A DNA stretch of 42,904 nt from the NCBI RefSeq assembly GCF_006704125.1, contig NZ_VIGH01000013.1, positions 1 through 42,904 on the forward strand, given 5' to 3'. Shown here piece after piece: positions 34,217-42,904 of the stretch (position 1 is its first letter; every line of letters begins with the position of its first letter). The DNA is from Rhodococcus spelaei (lineage in GTDB: Bacteria > Actinomycetota > Actinomycetes > Mycobacteriales > Mycobacteriaceae). Made by a program: the position numbers and the translations under genes. The notes below the pieces were generated by a model, which saw nothing but the letters and a program-made list of their open reading frames with translations, was not told the DNA's origin and made no database searches.

Positions 34217-34244
34217 TTGACTCGAACAGGTGTTCGCCTACACT
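34217..34244 (+). promoter_or_regulatory. SOS promoter of recA with LexA box
   Basis: TTGACT (34217-34222) and TACACT (34239-34244) are 16 bp apart, and the spacer contains CGAAC-n4-GTTCG (34223-34236), the actinobacterial LexA site. LexA binding would block RNA polymerase directly. Confidence 0.88.
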
Positions 34245-34277
34245 GGGGGAGTGTTCGTCAGGTCGTGTCGGCAGAGT

Positions 34278-34300
34278 TTGTCGGTGCCTCCCTCTACGGT
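34278..34300 (+). promoter_or_regulatory. PafBC-type (RecA-NDp) promoter of recA
   Basis: TTGTCGGTG (34278-34286), exactly 8 bp, then TACGGT (34295-34300). This fits the mycobacterial LexA-independent DNA-damage promoter motif tTGTCRGtg-N8-TAnnnT recognised by PafBC. Transcription would start near 34307. Confidence 0.78.
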
Positions 34301-34306
34301 GACGAC

Positions 34307-34350
34307 ATCACCCAGATCGCCGAGCATGATCACCCAGATCGCTGAGCATG
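34307..34350 (+). repeat. 22-bp tandem repeat in the recA leader
   Basis: Two 22-bp units (34307-34328, 34329-34350) beginning ATCACCCAGATCGC and ending GAGCATG differ at one base. They begin at the expected start of the PafBC-type transcript and end 37 nt before the recA ATG. Confidence 0.9.
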
Positions 34351-34387
34351 GCCCGGCCGACCCGAGTTGCTGACTAAGGAGAACCCG

Positions 34388-35425
<1,038 letters not shown>

Positions 35426-35429
35426 CCCC

Positions 35430-36008
35430 GTGTCACCGAGATCCGCTGCGCGGCCGGACGCCGCGCAGACCCCGACTCCCGCCGCTCAGGAGGTGCAGGC
35501 CAAGGACCTGTGCCTGCGCCTCCTGACGGACCGGGCGCGCAGTCGCGCGGAACTGTCGAAGAAGCTCGCGGACAAGGGATACGACGACGCGGTCAGCGAG
35601 CGGGTCCTCGACCGGCTGACCGCGGTCGGACTGATCGACGACGCGGCATTCGCCGCACAGTGGGTGCACTCTCGGCACACGTTCTCCGGCAAGGGCAAGC
35701 GCGCGCTGGCGATGGAGCTGCGGACCAAGGGTGTGGCGCCGGACGTCGCGGCCTCCGCCCTGGACCAGATCGACGGCGACGACGAGCGTGACCGCGCCAC
35801 TGAACTGGTCCAGCGCAAGCTCCGCACCATGTCGCTGGATTTCCCGGTGGACGGTCCGGGTGGTCGCAGCAGCGAACGCGACCGCGCGGTGCGCAAACTG
35901 GTGTCGATGCTCGCCCGTCGCGGCTATCCGCAGGGCATGGCCTTCGACGTGGTGAAAACCGAACTCGCGCAGGCCGGTACCGACACCGACGGACTGTCTG
36001 TCGACTGA
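35430..36008 (+). CDS. recX: RecA regulatory protein RecX
   Basis: A 192-residue RecX, a three-helix-repeat protein that caps RecA filaments. Repeats show as CLRLLTDRARSRAELSKKLADKGYD, VLDRLTAVGLIDDAAFAAQWVHSRH and GKRALAMELRTKGV. The GTG start is 5 bp from the recA stop, so it is cotranscribed. A strong terminator follows. Confidence 0.94.
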   Translation: MSPRSAARPDAAQTPTPAAQEVQAKDLCLRLLTDRARSRAELSKKLADKGYDDAVSERVLDRLTAVGLIDDAAFAAQWVHSRHTFSGKGKRALAMELRTKGVAPDVAASALDQIDGDDERDRATELVQRKLRTMSLDFPVDGPGGRSSERDRAVRKLVSMLARRGYPQGMAFDVVKTELAQAGTDTDGLSVD

Positions 36009-36022
36009 CAGCACGCACACAG

Positions 36023-36063
36023 CAACTGACCCCGCCGGGATCCGATCCGGGCGGGGTCAGTTG
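36023..36063. terminator. bidirectional terminator, recX / glu operon
   Basis: CAACTGACCCCGCC (36023-36036) pairs exactly with GGCGGGGTCAGTTG (36050-36063); the 13-nt loop may pair further. It lies between the convergent ends of recX (36008) and gluD (36098). Confidence 0.88.
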
Positions 36064-36097
36064 GCTGTGGGGCCGTTCGTCAGCGGGGCAGATCCCC

Positions 36098-37015
36098 TCA
36101 GGCGGTCCGCTTGTCGGTGAAGTCCATGATGTCGTCGATACCGGGCGCACCCTCGATGACGTCGGTGTCCAGTGGTGCGATCGGCGGCCTGCCACCGCGG
36201 CGTCCGGTGCGCAGCCGCTTCTCGAGCCAGGTCGCGAAGCTCGACAACGCAAAGTTGATGACGATCATGATCACCCCGACCACGACCAGTGCCGCGAAGA
36301 AATTGCGGTAGTACGAGGCCGCCTGCTGACCACTGCGGATGAGCTCGACGTAGCCGATCTGGTAGCCGAGTGCCGAGTCCTTCAACGCGACGACCATCTG
36401 CGAGACGAGCGCCGGCAACATCGAGGTGATTGCCTGCGGCAACAGCACCAGCCGCATCATCTGCCCCTTGCGCAGGCCGAGGGCGACAGCTCCCTCGGTC
36501 TGGCCCTTCGGCAGCGAAAGGATGCCCGCCCGAAGGATTTCCGCGATCACCGACCCGTTGTAGAGGGTCAGCCCCACGACCACCGCAGCGAGTGCGAGCT
36601 GGCTCGACGGAAAGATGCCGTACTGCGCGAACGCCTGGTAAGCGAAGATCATCAGGATCAGGACCGGGATCGCCCGGAAGAACTCGACGACCGCCCCGCT
36701 CGCCAAGCGCACCCAGCGGTGATCGGACAGTCTGCCGATGCCGAGGACGGCGCCGAGGATCAGTGCGAACACGATGGACAGGCCGGCCGCGATCAGGGTG
36801 CCCTTGAGGCCCGGTAGGAGGTATGTGGTCCAGGTGAAGTGGTTCAGGAACGGCGACCACTTGTCCGCGTCGAACTGACCGTTCTCGGCCAGGACCCGGA
36901 TCACGTACAGCGCCACCGCGATCAGGACTATCCCGAAGACGATGGCAGTGAGCCGGTTCCGGATCCGAGCACGCGGACCCGGGATGTCGTACAGGACGCT
37001 CGCCTGCGTGGTCAT
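36098..37015 (-). CDS. gluD: polar amino-acid ABC transporter permease (GluD type)
   Basis: A 305-residue HisM/GlnP-type permease. After a cytoplasmic N-terminus come about five helices and the EAA-like loop [37 protein letters not shown], which docks on the ATPase. The C-terminal [12 protein letters not shown] tail resembles GluD of Corynebacterium glutamicum. The ATG overlaps the gluC stop (ATGA). It is last in gluABCD, the glutamate uptake operon of corynebacteria; glutamate as substrate is inferred. Confidence 0.88.
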   Translation of the reverse strand: MTTQASVLYDIPGPRARIRNRLTAIVFGIVLIAVALYVIRVLAENGQFDADKWSPFLNHFTWTTYLLPGLKGTLIAAGLSIVFALILGAVLGIGRLSDHRWVRLASGAVVEFFRAIPVLILMIFAYQAFAQYGIFPSSQLALAAVVVGLTLYNGSVIAEILRAGILSLPKGQTEGAVALGLRKGQMMRLVLLPQAITSMLPALVSQMVVALKDSALGYQIGYVELIRSGQQAASYYRNFFAALVVVGVIMIVINFALSSFATWLEKRLRTGRRGGRPPIAPLDTDVIEGAPGIDDIMDFTDKRTA

Positions 37016-37698
37016 CGCTTCACCGCCAACCGCTTGCCGAGGTAGCCGAACAGGAACCCGACCGGCAGCGTCAGCACCATGAAGCCGATGGCGAAGATCG
37101 CGAACACCACGAACAACTGATCCGCCTCGTTCTCGATCATCGTCTTCATCAACAGCGAGGCCTCGGCGACGCCGATCACGGAGGCGATGGTGGTGTTCTT
37201 GGTCAGTGCGATGAGCACGCTGCCGAGCGGGGCGACCACGGCGCGAAATGCCTGCGGCAGCACGATCAGTCGGATGCCCTGGCTGAACGTCAGGCCCAGC
37301 GAGCGGGACGCCTCCGCCTGGCCGACGGGCACCGTGTTGATGCCCGACCGCAGCGACTCACAGACGAACGCCGAGGTGTACACGATGAATCCGAGCACGG
37401 CGAGGCGGAAGTTGTTGTGGTCGATGAAGGCCGGGTCGCCTTCCGGCGCGAATGCCACGCCGAGGTTCTGGTACAGCCCGACCGACGCGAAGATCACGAT
37501 CAGGGTCAGTGGGGTGTTGCGGACGATGTTGACGTAGACCGTGGTGAACCCGCGAAGGATCGGCACGGGCGAGACCCGCATCGCTGCGAGCAGGGTCCCC
37601 CAGATGAGTGAGCCGATCGCGGCCCAGAACGTGAGCTGGATCGTGGTCCAGAAGGCACTGACCAACTGGTGGCCGTACGTGTCGAGCAGGTGTCCCAT
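37012..37698 (-). CDS. gluC: polar amino-acid ABC transporter permease (GluC type)
   Basis: A 228-residue HisM-family permease with five helices and the EAA loop [41 protein letters not shown]. The ATG at 37698 is chosen because GGGAGG lies 5 nt upstream; a GTG two codons earlier overlaps that site. It pairs with GluD to form the membrane channel. Confidence 0.88.
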   Translation of the reverse strand: MGHLLDTYGHQLVSAFWTTIQLTFWAAIGSLIWGTLLAAMRVSPVPILRGFTTVYVNIVRNTPLTLIVIFASVGLYQNLGVAFAPEGDPAFIDHNNFRLAVLGFIVYTSAFVCESLRSGINTVPVGQAEASRSLGLTFSQGIRLIVLPQAFRAVVAPLGSVLIALTKNTTIASVIGVAEASLLMKTMIENEADQLFVVFAIFAIGFMVLTLPVGFLFGYLGKRLAVKR

Positions 37699-37723
37699 GT
37701 TCACCTCCCTTGGATGCGGTGGG

Positions 37724-38554
37724 TCAGTAGCGGTTGACGGTCGGTGGCGGCGGCAGCGGGTAGCCGGACTTACCCATGGTCTTCTCCAACGCCGCCTGCC
37801 AGGCGCCCGAGTCGATCATCTCGGTGATCGCGTCGTTGATCTTCATCCGGGCCTCGGTCTCGCCCTTGGGCAGTCCCACGCCGTAGAGCTCGGTGGTGAA
37901 CGGCTTGCCGGCGAGCTTGAACTCGCCGGGGTACTGGGCCGCGTAGCCGGCGAGGATGATGTCGTCGGTGGTCAGCGCGTCGACCTTGCCGCGGTGCAGG
38001 GCCTCGACGCAGGACGAGTAGCTGTCGAACTGCTGCAGCTGCACGCCCGGGTACGACTTCTTGATCTTTTGCGCCGGGGTGGACCCGGCCACCGAGCAGA
38101 GCTTCTTGCCGCCCTCGAGCGACTCGGCCCCGGTGATCGAGTCGTCGTCGGCGCGCACCAGGAGCGACTGTCCCGCGACGTAGTACGGGCCGGCGAAGTC
38201 GATGACCTTCTTGCGGTTGTCGGTGATCGAGTAGGTGCCGACGACGTAGTCGACCTCGCCGTTCTTGATCAACGTCTCGCGTTGCGACGACGGGGCCTCG
38301 CGCCAGGTGATCCCGCTCTCGGGCACGCCCAGGTAGTTGGCGATGTACTTGGCCACCTCGACGTCGAACCCGGTCATGGTCTTGTCCGGCTCGCGCAGGC
38401 CGAGGCCGGGCTGGTCGAACTTGGTGCCGATGATCAGGTGACCGTTCGCGGCGTCGCCGAGGACGTCGCGTGGTTCGCTGCTGCCGCACGCGGACAGCGT
38501 CAGCGCGGCCGCGAGCAGCGCAGCCACGGCCGGAATCGTCTTGCGAAGTCTCAC
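37724..38554 (-). CDS. gluB: amino-acid ABC transporter substrate-binding lipoprotein (GluB type)
   Basis: A 276-residue family 3 solute-binding protein. The lipobox LSAC (Cys23) follows a short basic-hydrophobic signal, so the mature protein is lipid-anchored outside the membrane. EPDKTMTGFDVEVAKYIANYLG and EVDYVVGTYSITDNRKKVIDFAGPYYVAGQSLLV are typical amino-acid-binding segments. GTG start with AGGG upstream. Confidence 0.9.
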   Translation of the reverse strand: MRLRKTIPAVAALLAAALTLSACGSSEPRDVLGDAANGHLIIGTKFDQPGLGLREPDKTMTGFDVEVAKYIANYLGVPESGITWREAPSSQRETLIKNGEVDYVVGTYSITDNRKKVIDFAGPYYVAGQSLLVRADDDSITGAESLEGGKKLCSVAGSTPAQKIKKSYPGVQLQQFDSYSSCVEALHRGKVDALTTDDIILAGYAAQYPGEFKLAGKPFTTELYGVGLPKGETEARMKINDAITEMIDSGAWQAALEKTMGKSGYPLPPPPTVNRY

Positions 38555-38570
38555 CGGATTGCCCTGTCGC

Positions 38571-39353
38571 TCAGTGCCCGAGGATCTTGCTGAGGAAGTC
38601 CTTGGCGCGGTCGGTTTTCGGTGCGGTGAAGAAGGTGTCGGGGGTGGTGTCCTCGACGATGGCCCCGTCGGCCATGAAGATGACCCGGTCGCCGGCCTTG
38701 CGGGCGAATCCCATCTCGTGGGTGACCACCAGCATCGTCATGCCCTCCTTGGCGAGGGTGGTCATCACGTCGAGCACCTCGCTGACCATCTCGGGGTCGA
38801 GCGCGGAGGTGGGCTCGTCGAACAGCATCACCTTCGGGCTCATCGCCAGCGCCCGCGCGATCGCGACGCGCTGTTGCTGACCGCCGGACAGCTGCGCCGG
38901 GTACTTGTCGGCCTGGTTCGCGATGCCTACCCGCTCGAGCAGTTCGAGTGCCCGCGTCTTCGCCTCGGCCTTGCTCTTCTTGCGCACCTTCACCGGGGCC
39001 AGCATCACGTTCTCGAGAATTGTCTTGTGCGCGAACAGGTTGAAGGACTGGAAAACCATCCCGACGTCGGCACGCAGGGCGGCCAGCGCCTTGCCCTCGG
39101 CGGGCAGGACCTTGCCCTCGACCGCGATGGTGCCGGAGTCGATCGGCTCGAGCCGATTGATCGTCCGGCACAGGGTGGACTTGCCGGACCCGGACGGGCC
39201 GAGCACGATCACGACCTGCCCGGTCGGCACTTCGAGGTCGATGTCGCGCAGCACGTGCAGGTCGCCGTAGTGCTTCTGCACCGCGGTCATCGAGATCATG
39301 GTGGGGGAGGTGGCGGTCGACACGCCAGCCCCCGATTCACCCGCGTTCGTCAT
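38571..39353 (-). CDS. gluA: amino-acid ABC transporter ATPase (GluA type)
   Basis: A 260-residue polar amino-acid transporter ATPase: Walker [10 protein letters not shown] (52-60), Q-loop [11 protein letters not shown], signature LSGGQQQR, Walker [15 protein letters not shown] and switch His in VVTHEMGFA. It powers GluC/GluD. The ATG at 39353 is supported by a TAGGGT box 8 nt upstream, although it adds about 20 residues to the usual family N-terminus (a Met at residue 19 is the alternative). Confidence 0.9.
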   Translation of the reverse strand: MTNAGESGAGVSTATSPTMISMTAVQKHYGDLHVLRDIDLEVPTGQVVIVLGPSGSGKSTLCRTINRLEPIDSGTIAVEGKVLPAEGKALAALRADVGMVFQSFNLFAHKTILENVMLAPVKVRKKSKAEAKTRALELLERVGIANQADKYPAQLSGGQQQRVAIARALAMSPKVMLFDEPTSALDPEMVSEVLDVMTTLAKEGMTMLVVTHEMGFARKAGDRVIFMADGAIVEDTTPDTFFTAPKTDRAKDFLSKILGH

Positions 39354-39659
39354 AGTTGGTGACCCTATGTGGTGTGCGCGGCGAACCGCATCCTTTGCGT
39401 GGTCCGCCGCGTGGCGTAATGGAATCTTTACTGACACCTCCGACTCCAGCGTTTCGGCGGCACCCACGGCCCGAGAAAAGTCGGCGCGAGGCGGAGGCGA
39501 TCGTGGCCCGGGACGCTGTCGATCGGTGTTTACTGGGAGCGAGTGCGAATCGGTCAACCGAGGGGGCACGATGCCGTATCAGGTCGCGAAGTCCGTGAGA
39601 TGCCGTCCCGCATCGTCGAGGCCGCTTGCCGGTCCGGCGGGTCCGCAGGGGTGTGCGCG
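39354..39659. other. 306-bp divergent promoter region, gluA / ctaD
   Basis: On the minus strand TAGGGT (ACCCTA at 39362-39367) is 8 nt before the gluA ATG and suggests a leaderless start. On the plus strand TTGCGT (39395) and TAATGG (39417), 16 bp apart, are a possible ctaD promoter, giving a leader of over 200 nt. No convincing small gene, riboswitch or terminator was recognised. Confidence 0.4.
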
Positions 39660-41402
39660 ATGACGGCCGTGCGGCCGAACCCGGACCTCGAGGTCCGACC
39701 CACGCGTCCCTATCCGGCGCGGCTCGGACCCAAGGGGACGGCCCTCTACAAGATGGTGACGACCACCGACCCCAAGGTGCTCGGGATCCTGTACATCGTG
39801 ACGTCGATCGGTTTCTTCCTCGTCGGCGGCCTGATGGCCCTGCTGATGCGCACGGAGCTCGCGGTCCCCGGCATGCAGTTCCTGTCGAACGAGCAGTTCA
39901 ATCAACTGTTCACCATGCACGGCACGGTAATGCTGTTGCTCTACGCGACGCCGATCGTGTTCGGGTTCGCGAACTACATCCTGCCGCTGCAGATCGGCGC
40001 CCCCGACGTGGCGTTCCCGCGGCTGAACGCGTTGAGCTACTGGCTGTACCTGTTCGGCGCGCTCGTCGCCATGTCCGGATTCCTGACTCCCGGCGGCGCG
40101 GCGGACTTCGGCTGGACCGCCTACAGCCCGCTCACGGATGCCCTGCACTCTCCGGGCGTCGGCGCGGACCTGTGGATCACGGGCCTCGCGGTCGCGGGCG
40201 TCGGCACCATCCTGGGCGGGGTCAACATGATCACCACGGTGATCTGCCTGCGGGCACCCGGCATGACCATGTTCCGGATGCCGATCTTCACCTGGAACAT
40301 CTTCATCACGATGATCATGGTGCTGCTGGCGTTTCCGATTCTGACCGCGGCGTTGATGGGACTGCTCGTGGACCGGCACCTCGGCGCGCACATCTTCGAC
40401 CCGGGTGTCGGCGGGAACCTGTTGTGGCAGCACCTGTTCTGGTTCTTCGGCCACCCCGAGGTCTACATCGTGGCACTACCGTTCTTCGGCATCATCACCG
40501 AGGTCATCCCGGTGTTCTCGCGCAAGCCGATGTTCGGGTACACCGGCATGGTGTTCGCGACGATGTCCATCGCGGCGCTGTCGATCGCCGTGTGGGCGCA
40601 CCACATGTACGCCACCGGCGCGGTGCTGCTGCCGTTCTTCTCGTTCATGACCTTCCTCATCGCGGTTCCGACCGGCGTGAAGTTCTTCAACTGGATCGGC
40701 ACCATGTGGAAGGGCCAGGTGACCTTCGAGACCCCCATGCTCTTCTCGCTGGGGTTCATCGTGACGTTCCTGTTCGGTGGCCTCTCGGGCGTGCTGCTCG
40801 CCAGCCCGCCGATCGACTTCCACGTCACCGACACGTACTTCGTCGTCGCGCACTTCCACTACGTGCTCTTCGGCACCATCGTGTTCGCCACTTACGCCGG
40901 CATCTACTTCTGGTTCCCGAAGATGACCGGGCGCCTGATGGACGAGCAGCTCGGCAAGTGGCACTTCTGGACCACGTTCATCGGTTTCCACACCACGTTC
41001 CTGGTGCAGCACTGGCTCGGCGCCGAGGGCATGCCGCGTCGGTACGCCGACTACCTGCCCTCGGACGGGTTCACCACGCTGAACACGATCTCGACGATCG
41101 GTGCGTTCATCCTCGGCGGGTCGACGCTGCCGTTCGTGTGGAACGTCTTCAAGAGCTACCGCTACGGCGAGATCGTCACGGTCGACGACCCGTGGGGCTA
41201 CGGCAACTCCCTGGAGTGGGCGACCACCTGCCCGCCGCCGCGGCACAACTTCACCGAGCTGCCCCGGATCCGTTCGGAGCGCCCGGCGTTCGAGCTGCAC
41301 TACCCGCACATGGTCGAGCGGATGCGGGCGGAGTCGCACGTCGGCACCCGCGGTCACCGGTCCGCCGCGCTGGCCGAGTCGCGGGTCGGCGCGGGGGACT
41401 GA
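39660..41402 (+). CDS. ctaD: cytochrome c oxidase subunit I, aa3 type
   Basis: A 580-residue CtaD, the catalytic subunit of the cytochrome aa3 oxidase of actinobacterial bcc-aa3 supercomplexes. Metal ligands are intact: His87 (FTMHGTVM, haem a), His265 and cross-linked Tyr269 (FGHPEVYIV, CuB), His314-His315 (HHMYATG, CuB), His398 and His400 ([10 protein letters not shown], haems a3 and a). Twelve membrane helices are expected. The ATG at 39660 gives the family start MTAVRPNP; a Met 20 codons upstream is possible. Subunits II and III are not in the window, as is usual for Corynebacteriales, where ctaD stands alone. Confidence 0.95.
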   Translation: MTAVRPNPDLEVRPTRPYPARLGPKGTALYKMVTTTDPKVLGILYIVTSIGFFLVGGLMALLMRTELAVPGMQFLSNEQFNQLFTMHGTVMLLLYATPIVFGFANYILPLQIGAPDVAFPRLNALSYWLYLFGALVAMSGFLTPGGAADFGWTAYSPLTDALHSPGVGADLWITGLAVAGVGTILGGVNMITTVICLRAPGMTMFRMPIFTWNIFITMIMVLLAFPILTAALMGLLVDRHLGAHIFDPGVGGNLLWQHLFWFFGHPEVYIVALPFFGIITEVIPVFSRKPMFGYTGMVFATMSIAALSIAVWAHHMYATGAVLLPFFSFMTFLIAVPTGVKFFNWIGTMWKGQVTFETPMLFSLGFIVTFLFGGLSGVLLASPPIDFHVTDTYFVVAHFHYVLFGTIVFATYAGIYFWFPKMTGRLMDEQLGKWHFWTTFIGFHTTFLVQHWLGAEGMPRRYADYLPSDGFTTLNTISTIGAFILGGSTLPFVWNVFKSYRYGEIVTVDDPWGYGNSLEWATTCPPPRHNFTELPRIRSERPAFELHYPHMVERMRAESHVGTRGHRSAALAESRVGAGD

Positions 41403-41454
41403 GGTACTGATCACTCGCACCTCGATCCGCGAGCACCGCTTCCGTACACACCCG

Positions 41455-41506
41455 CTGTCGCCGACACGCCCGCGTCGCGCGCGCAGAACTGGTGTGTCCG
41501 CGACAG
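41455..41506 (+). terminator. imperfect inverted repeat after ctaD
   Basis: CTGTCGCCGACAC (41455-41467) and GTGTCCGCGACAG (41494-41506) match at 12 of 13 positions with a 26-nt loop, 53 bp after the ctaD stop. Probable terminator. Confidence 0.5.
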
Positions 41507-41515
41507 GGGGGTGAG

Positions 41516-41587
41516 ATGCCCGCGCTGCATAGTCATGCGAACATTCTGTCTCCGTGCATCCGTCGCCCCGAGGAGGTCCGCGCATGA
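41516..41587 (+). CDS. possible 23-residue leader peptide coupled to the membrane protein gene
   Basis: An ATG at 41516 follows GGGGGG by 4 nt and opens a frame of 23 codons whose TGA (41585-41587) overlaps the next ATG at 41584 as ATGA. The peptide begins MPALHSHANI and has one Cys and a charged C-terminus. Strong SD and start-stop overlap suggest translational coupling, but the downstream gene also has its own good SD (GAGGAGGT), so chance is possible. Confidence 0.3.
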   Translation: MPALHSHANILSPCIRRPEEVRA

Positions 41588-42030
41588 CCGAGGTCGCGCG
41601 CTATCTGCTGCTGTTCCTGCCGATGCTGTGGCTGGGCATGGTGCTGGCCATCTCGTTCGTCGAGACGCCGCTGAAGTTCCGGGCGCCCGGTGTCACCCTC
41701 GCTTCGGGTCTCGGTATCGGCCGGCTGGTGTTCCGCGCGCTCAACACCCTAGAGGCGGTCCTCGCGGTCGTGCTGCTCGTCGCGTGCGCGATCGTCGGTC
41801 CGGGCGTCGCGTCCTGGGTGCTGGTCGCCTCGGTGGCGGTGGTCCTTGCCGTCCAGGTCCTCGTGGTCCGTCCGCCGCTCACCCGCCGGTCGAACCGGAT
41901 ACTGGCGGGCGAGCAGGCGCCGCGCTCGCGTATGCACTATGCGTACGTGGCGCTCGAACTGGTCAAGGTCGTGCTGCTGATCGCCGCCGCGATCACGTTG
42001 GCCGACGCGATCGCCGGAGCGGTCCTGTGA
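41584..42030 (+). CDS. four-helix integral membrane protein
   Basis: A 148-residue protein with four hydrophobic segments: YLLLFLPMLWLGMVLAISFV, AVLAVVLLVACAIVG, VLVASVAVVLAVQVLVV and VALELVKVVLLIAAAITLA. FVETPLKFRAPGVTLASGLGIGRLVF after helix 1 resembles DUF4149/TMEM205-like proteins. Function unknown. GAGGAGGT upstream supports the ATG. Its stop overlaps the haemoglobin gene (GTGA), so the pair is coexpressed, which may place it in haem, O2 or NO-related membrane physiology. Confidence 0.8.
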   Translation: MTEVARYLLLFLPMLWLGMVLAISFVETPLKFRAPGVTLASGLGIGRLVFRALNTLEAVLAVVLLVACAIVGPGVASWVLVASVAVVLAVQVLVVRPPLTRRSNRILAGEQAPRSRMHYAYVALELVKVVLLIAAAITLADAIAGAVL

Positions 42031-42467
42031 GTCGCACCGCAGACATCGAGACTCGCGGCGACATCGAGGCGCTGTTGCGCCGCTTCTACGGCCGCGCTCT
42101 GGTGGACGACCTGCTCGCGGAGCCGTTCACCGAGGTCAGGGACAAGGGGCTCGAGTCGCACCTGCCCGTGATGTGCGACTTCTGGGAGACCGTGCTCTTC
42201 GGGGCAGGGCCGTACCGGGGCAGCGCCCTGCGGGTGCACGAGCGGGTACGGACCCGGCACCCGTTCGGCGCCCCGCACTTCGACCGTTGGCTGACGCTGT
42301 GGCGCGCGACCGTCGACGAGATGTACGCCGGACCGCGAGCCGATCGCGCCAAAGTGCAGGGCACCGGGATCGCGACCGCCATGAACCGTCGTCTCTCCGG
42401 ACTGCCGAGTGTGGCGGCAGAGGCGCTGCGGATCGGGTCGAACGCGGAACAGGGCGGCCGCCGGTGA
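42027..42467 (+). CDS. group III truncated haemoglobin
   Basis: A 146-residue trHbIII (TrHb-P) with the proximal His84 in GAPHFDRW, Tyr21 at the B10 position (RRFYGRAL), and MCDFWETVLFGAGPYRG typical of group III. These proteins bind O2 or NO tightly; redox or NO detoxification roles are proposed. The GTG overlaps the upstream stop. The last codons and the stop lie inside the terminator stem-loop that follows. Confidence 0.88.
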   Translation: MSRTADIETRGDIEALLRRFYGRALVDDLLAEPFTEVRDKGLESHLPVMCDFWETVLFGAGPYRGSALRVHERVRTRHPFGAPHFDRWLTLWRATVDEMYAGPRADRAKVQGTGIATAMNRRLSGLPSVAAEALRIGSNAEQGGRR

Positions 42468-42482
42468 GCGGCCGCCCTGTTC
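42447..42482. terminator. terminator overlapping the end of the haemoglobin gene
   Basis: GAACAGGGCGGCCGC (42447-42461) and its exact complement (42468-42482) flank a 6-nt loop that contains the TGA stop. It serves both the haemoglobin gene and the convergent flavoprotein gene. Confidence 0.88.
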
Positions 42483-42507
42483 CACGTCAACCGATCCCCC
42501 GGGAGAC

Positions 42508-42904
42508 TCAGATCATCGAGCGGTGGACGCCCTTCGGCTCGCCACCGAGCTGGGTCAGCGCCGACGAGTGGAAGATCGACCCGGGCACGTGAATCGCATG
42601 CGACAGACCCGCATGCGCATCCCGCCAGAACCGCTGTAGCGGCGTCTTCATCTGCAGCGCACCGCCACCCGAGCGAGCGAAGATCTCGTCCACCGCACGC
42701 ACCGCACGCCACGCCGCCGCGGTCTGCGTGCGCCGACCGATCGCCCGCTGCTCGAAGCTGACCGCCTGGCCCTTCTCCGTGATGTCCCAGAACCGGTCCA
42801 CCGTCTCCAGGATCGCCGCCCGCGAGGCCGCGATCTCCGCCGCCGCGTCACCGATCGCGTACAGCACGTACGGATCCTCCTTGATCGGCACACCGGTGAT
42901 CGCG
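42508..42904 (-). CDS. acyl-CoA-dehydrogenase-fold flavoprotein, C-terminal part only
   Basis: The frame is open to the right edge, so only the last 130 or so residues are present. The helical segment ITEKGQAVSFEQRAIGRRTQTAAAWRAVRAVDEIFARSGGGALQ and the ending PLQRFWRDAHAGLSHAIHVPG belong to the acyl-CoA dehydrogenase C-terminal domain type 2. That domain is found in two-component flavin monooxygenases such as HsaA and DszC and in related dehydrogenases. Substrate cannot be judged from this part. Convergent with the haemoglobin gene. Confidence 0.83.
   Translation of the reverse strand, partial: AITGVPIKEDPYVLYAIGDAAAEIAASRAAILETVDRFWDITEKGQAVSFEQRAIGRRTQTAAAWRAVRAVDEIFARSGGGALQMKTPLQRFWRDAHAGLSHAIHVPGSIFHSSALTQLGGEPKGVHRSMI

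Noticed and set aside
39626-41410. A 594-codon plus-strand frame overlapping ctaD
   Set aside because: The ctaD frame carries all haem and copper ligands; this one is Arg/His-rich shadow.

Overview
The window is a GC-rich actinobacterial chromosome segment, most likely from a mycolic-acid-containing genus (Rhodococcus or a close relative). The evidence is the codon bias, the 13E12/DUF222-type HNH endonuclease, F420-type LLM and TIGR03085/TIGR03086 proteins, ThyX, RNase J, the clgR-pspA pair and FprB. The backbone follows Mycobacterium tuberculosis Rv2754c to Rv2736c: thyX-dapA-rnj, ftsK, argA (divergent), pgsA, clgR, pspA, then glycosyltransferase-DUF3046-recA-recX. The genus is inferred from gene content; no search was run. 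No rRNA, tRNA, CRISPR array, prophage or insertion sequence was seen.

Layout. 1-5 kb: the 3' part of an HNH endonuclease gene, a flavodoxin-like protein, a YcaQ-type DNA glycosylase, an SRPBCC protein, an orphan HicB/ribbon-helix-helix protein and an exported PtpB-like phosphatase. 5-13 kb: thyX, the overlapping dapA-rnj pair, a divergent TSUP permease/TIGR03085 pair, and ftsK. 13-18.6 kb: a TerC-family protein behind a probable yybP-ykoY Mn2+ riboswitch, two YciI paralogues, argA, pgsA-pncC, clgR and pspA. 18.7-33 kb is an accessory block that interrupts the mycobacterial order. It holds fprB with an AurF-like diiron oxygenase, an unlisted 36-residue membrane peptide gene with its own promoter and terminator, the bioYMN biotin ECF transporter, a PIG-L deacetylase, and a lipid cluster (alkyl-DHAP-synthase-like flavoprotein, diacylglycerol kinase, TetR, GlpD) equivalent to Rv2249c-Rv2252. 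It ends with a MarR/TIGR03086 divergent pair, a DinB protein and an LLM oxidoreductase. 33-36 kb: glycosyltransferase, DUF3046, recA, recX. 36-39.4 kb: a gluABCD-type amino-acid ABC transporter. 39.6-42.9 kb: cytochrome c oxidase subunit I, a membrane protein, a group III truncated haemoglobin and the 3' part of an acyl-CoA-dehydrogenase-fold flavoprotein gene.

The regulatory layer is unusually readable. Many genes have a TANNNT box 6-8 nt before the start codon and are probably leaderless. recA carries a LexA-box promoter and, 60 bp downstream, a separate PafBC-type promoter. clgR has a SigE-like promoter and its protein ends in Leu-Ala-Ala-Ala. The TerC leader can form mutually exclusive pairings that expose or hide its ribosome-binding site. 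Several convergent gene pairs end in long, near-perfect bidirectional terminators.

The items most worth a second look are the 36-residue peptide gene with helically phased GTAAC repeats, the duplicated leaderless promoter of the marR gene, the tandem repeats in the recA leader, and the lipid cluster.
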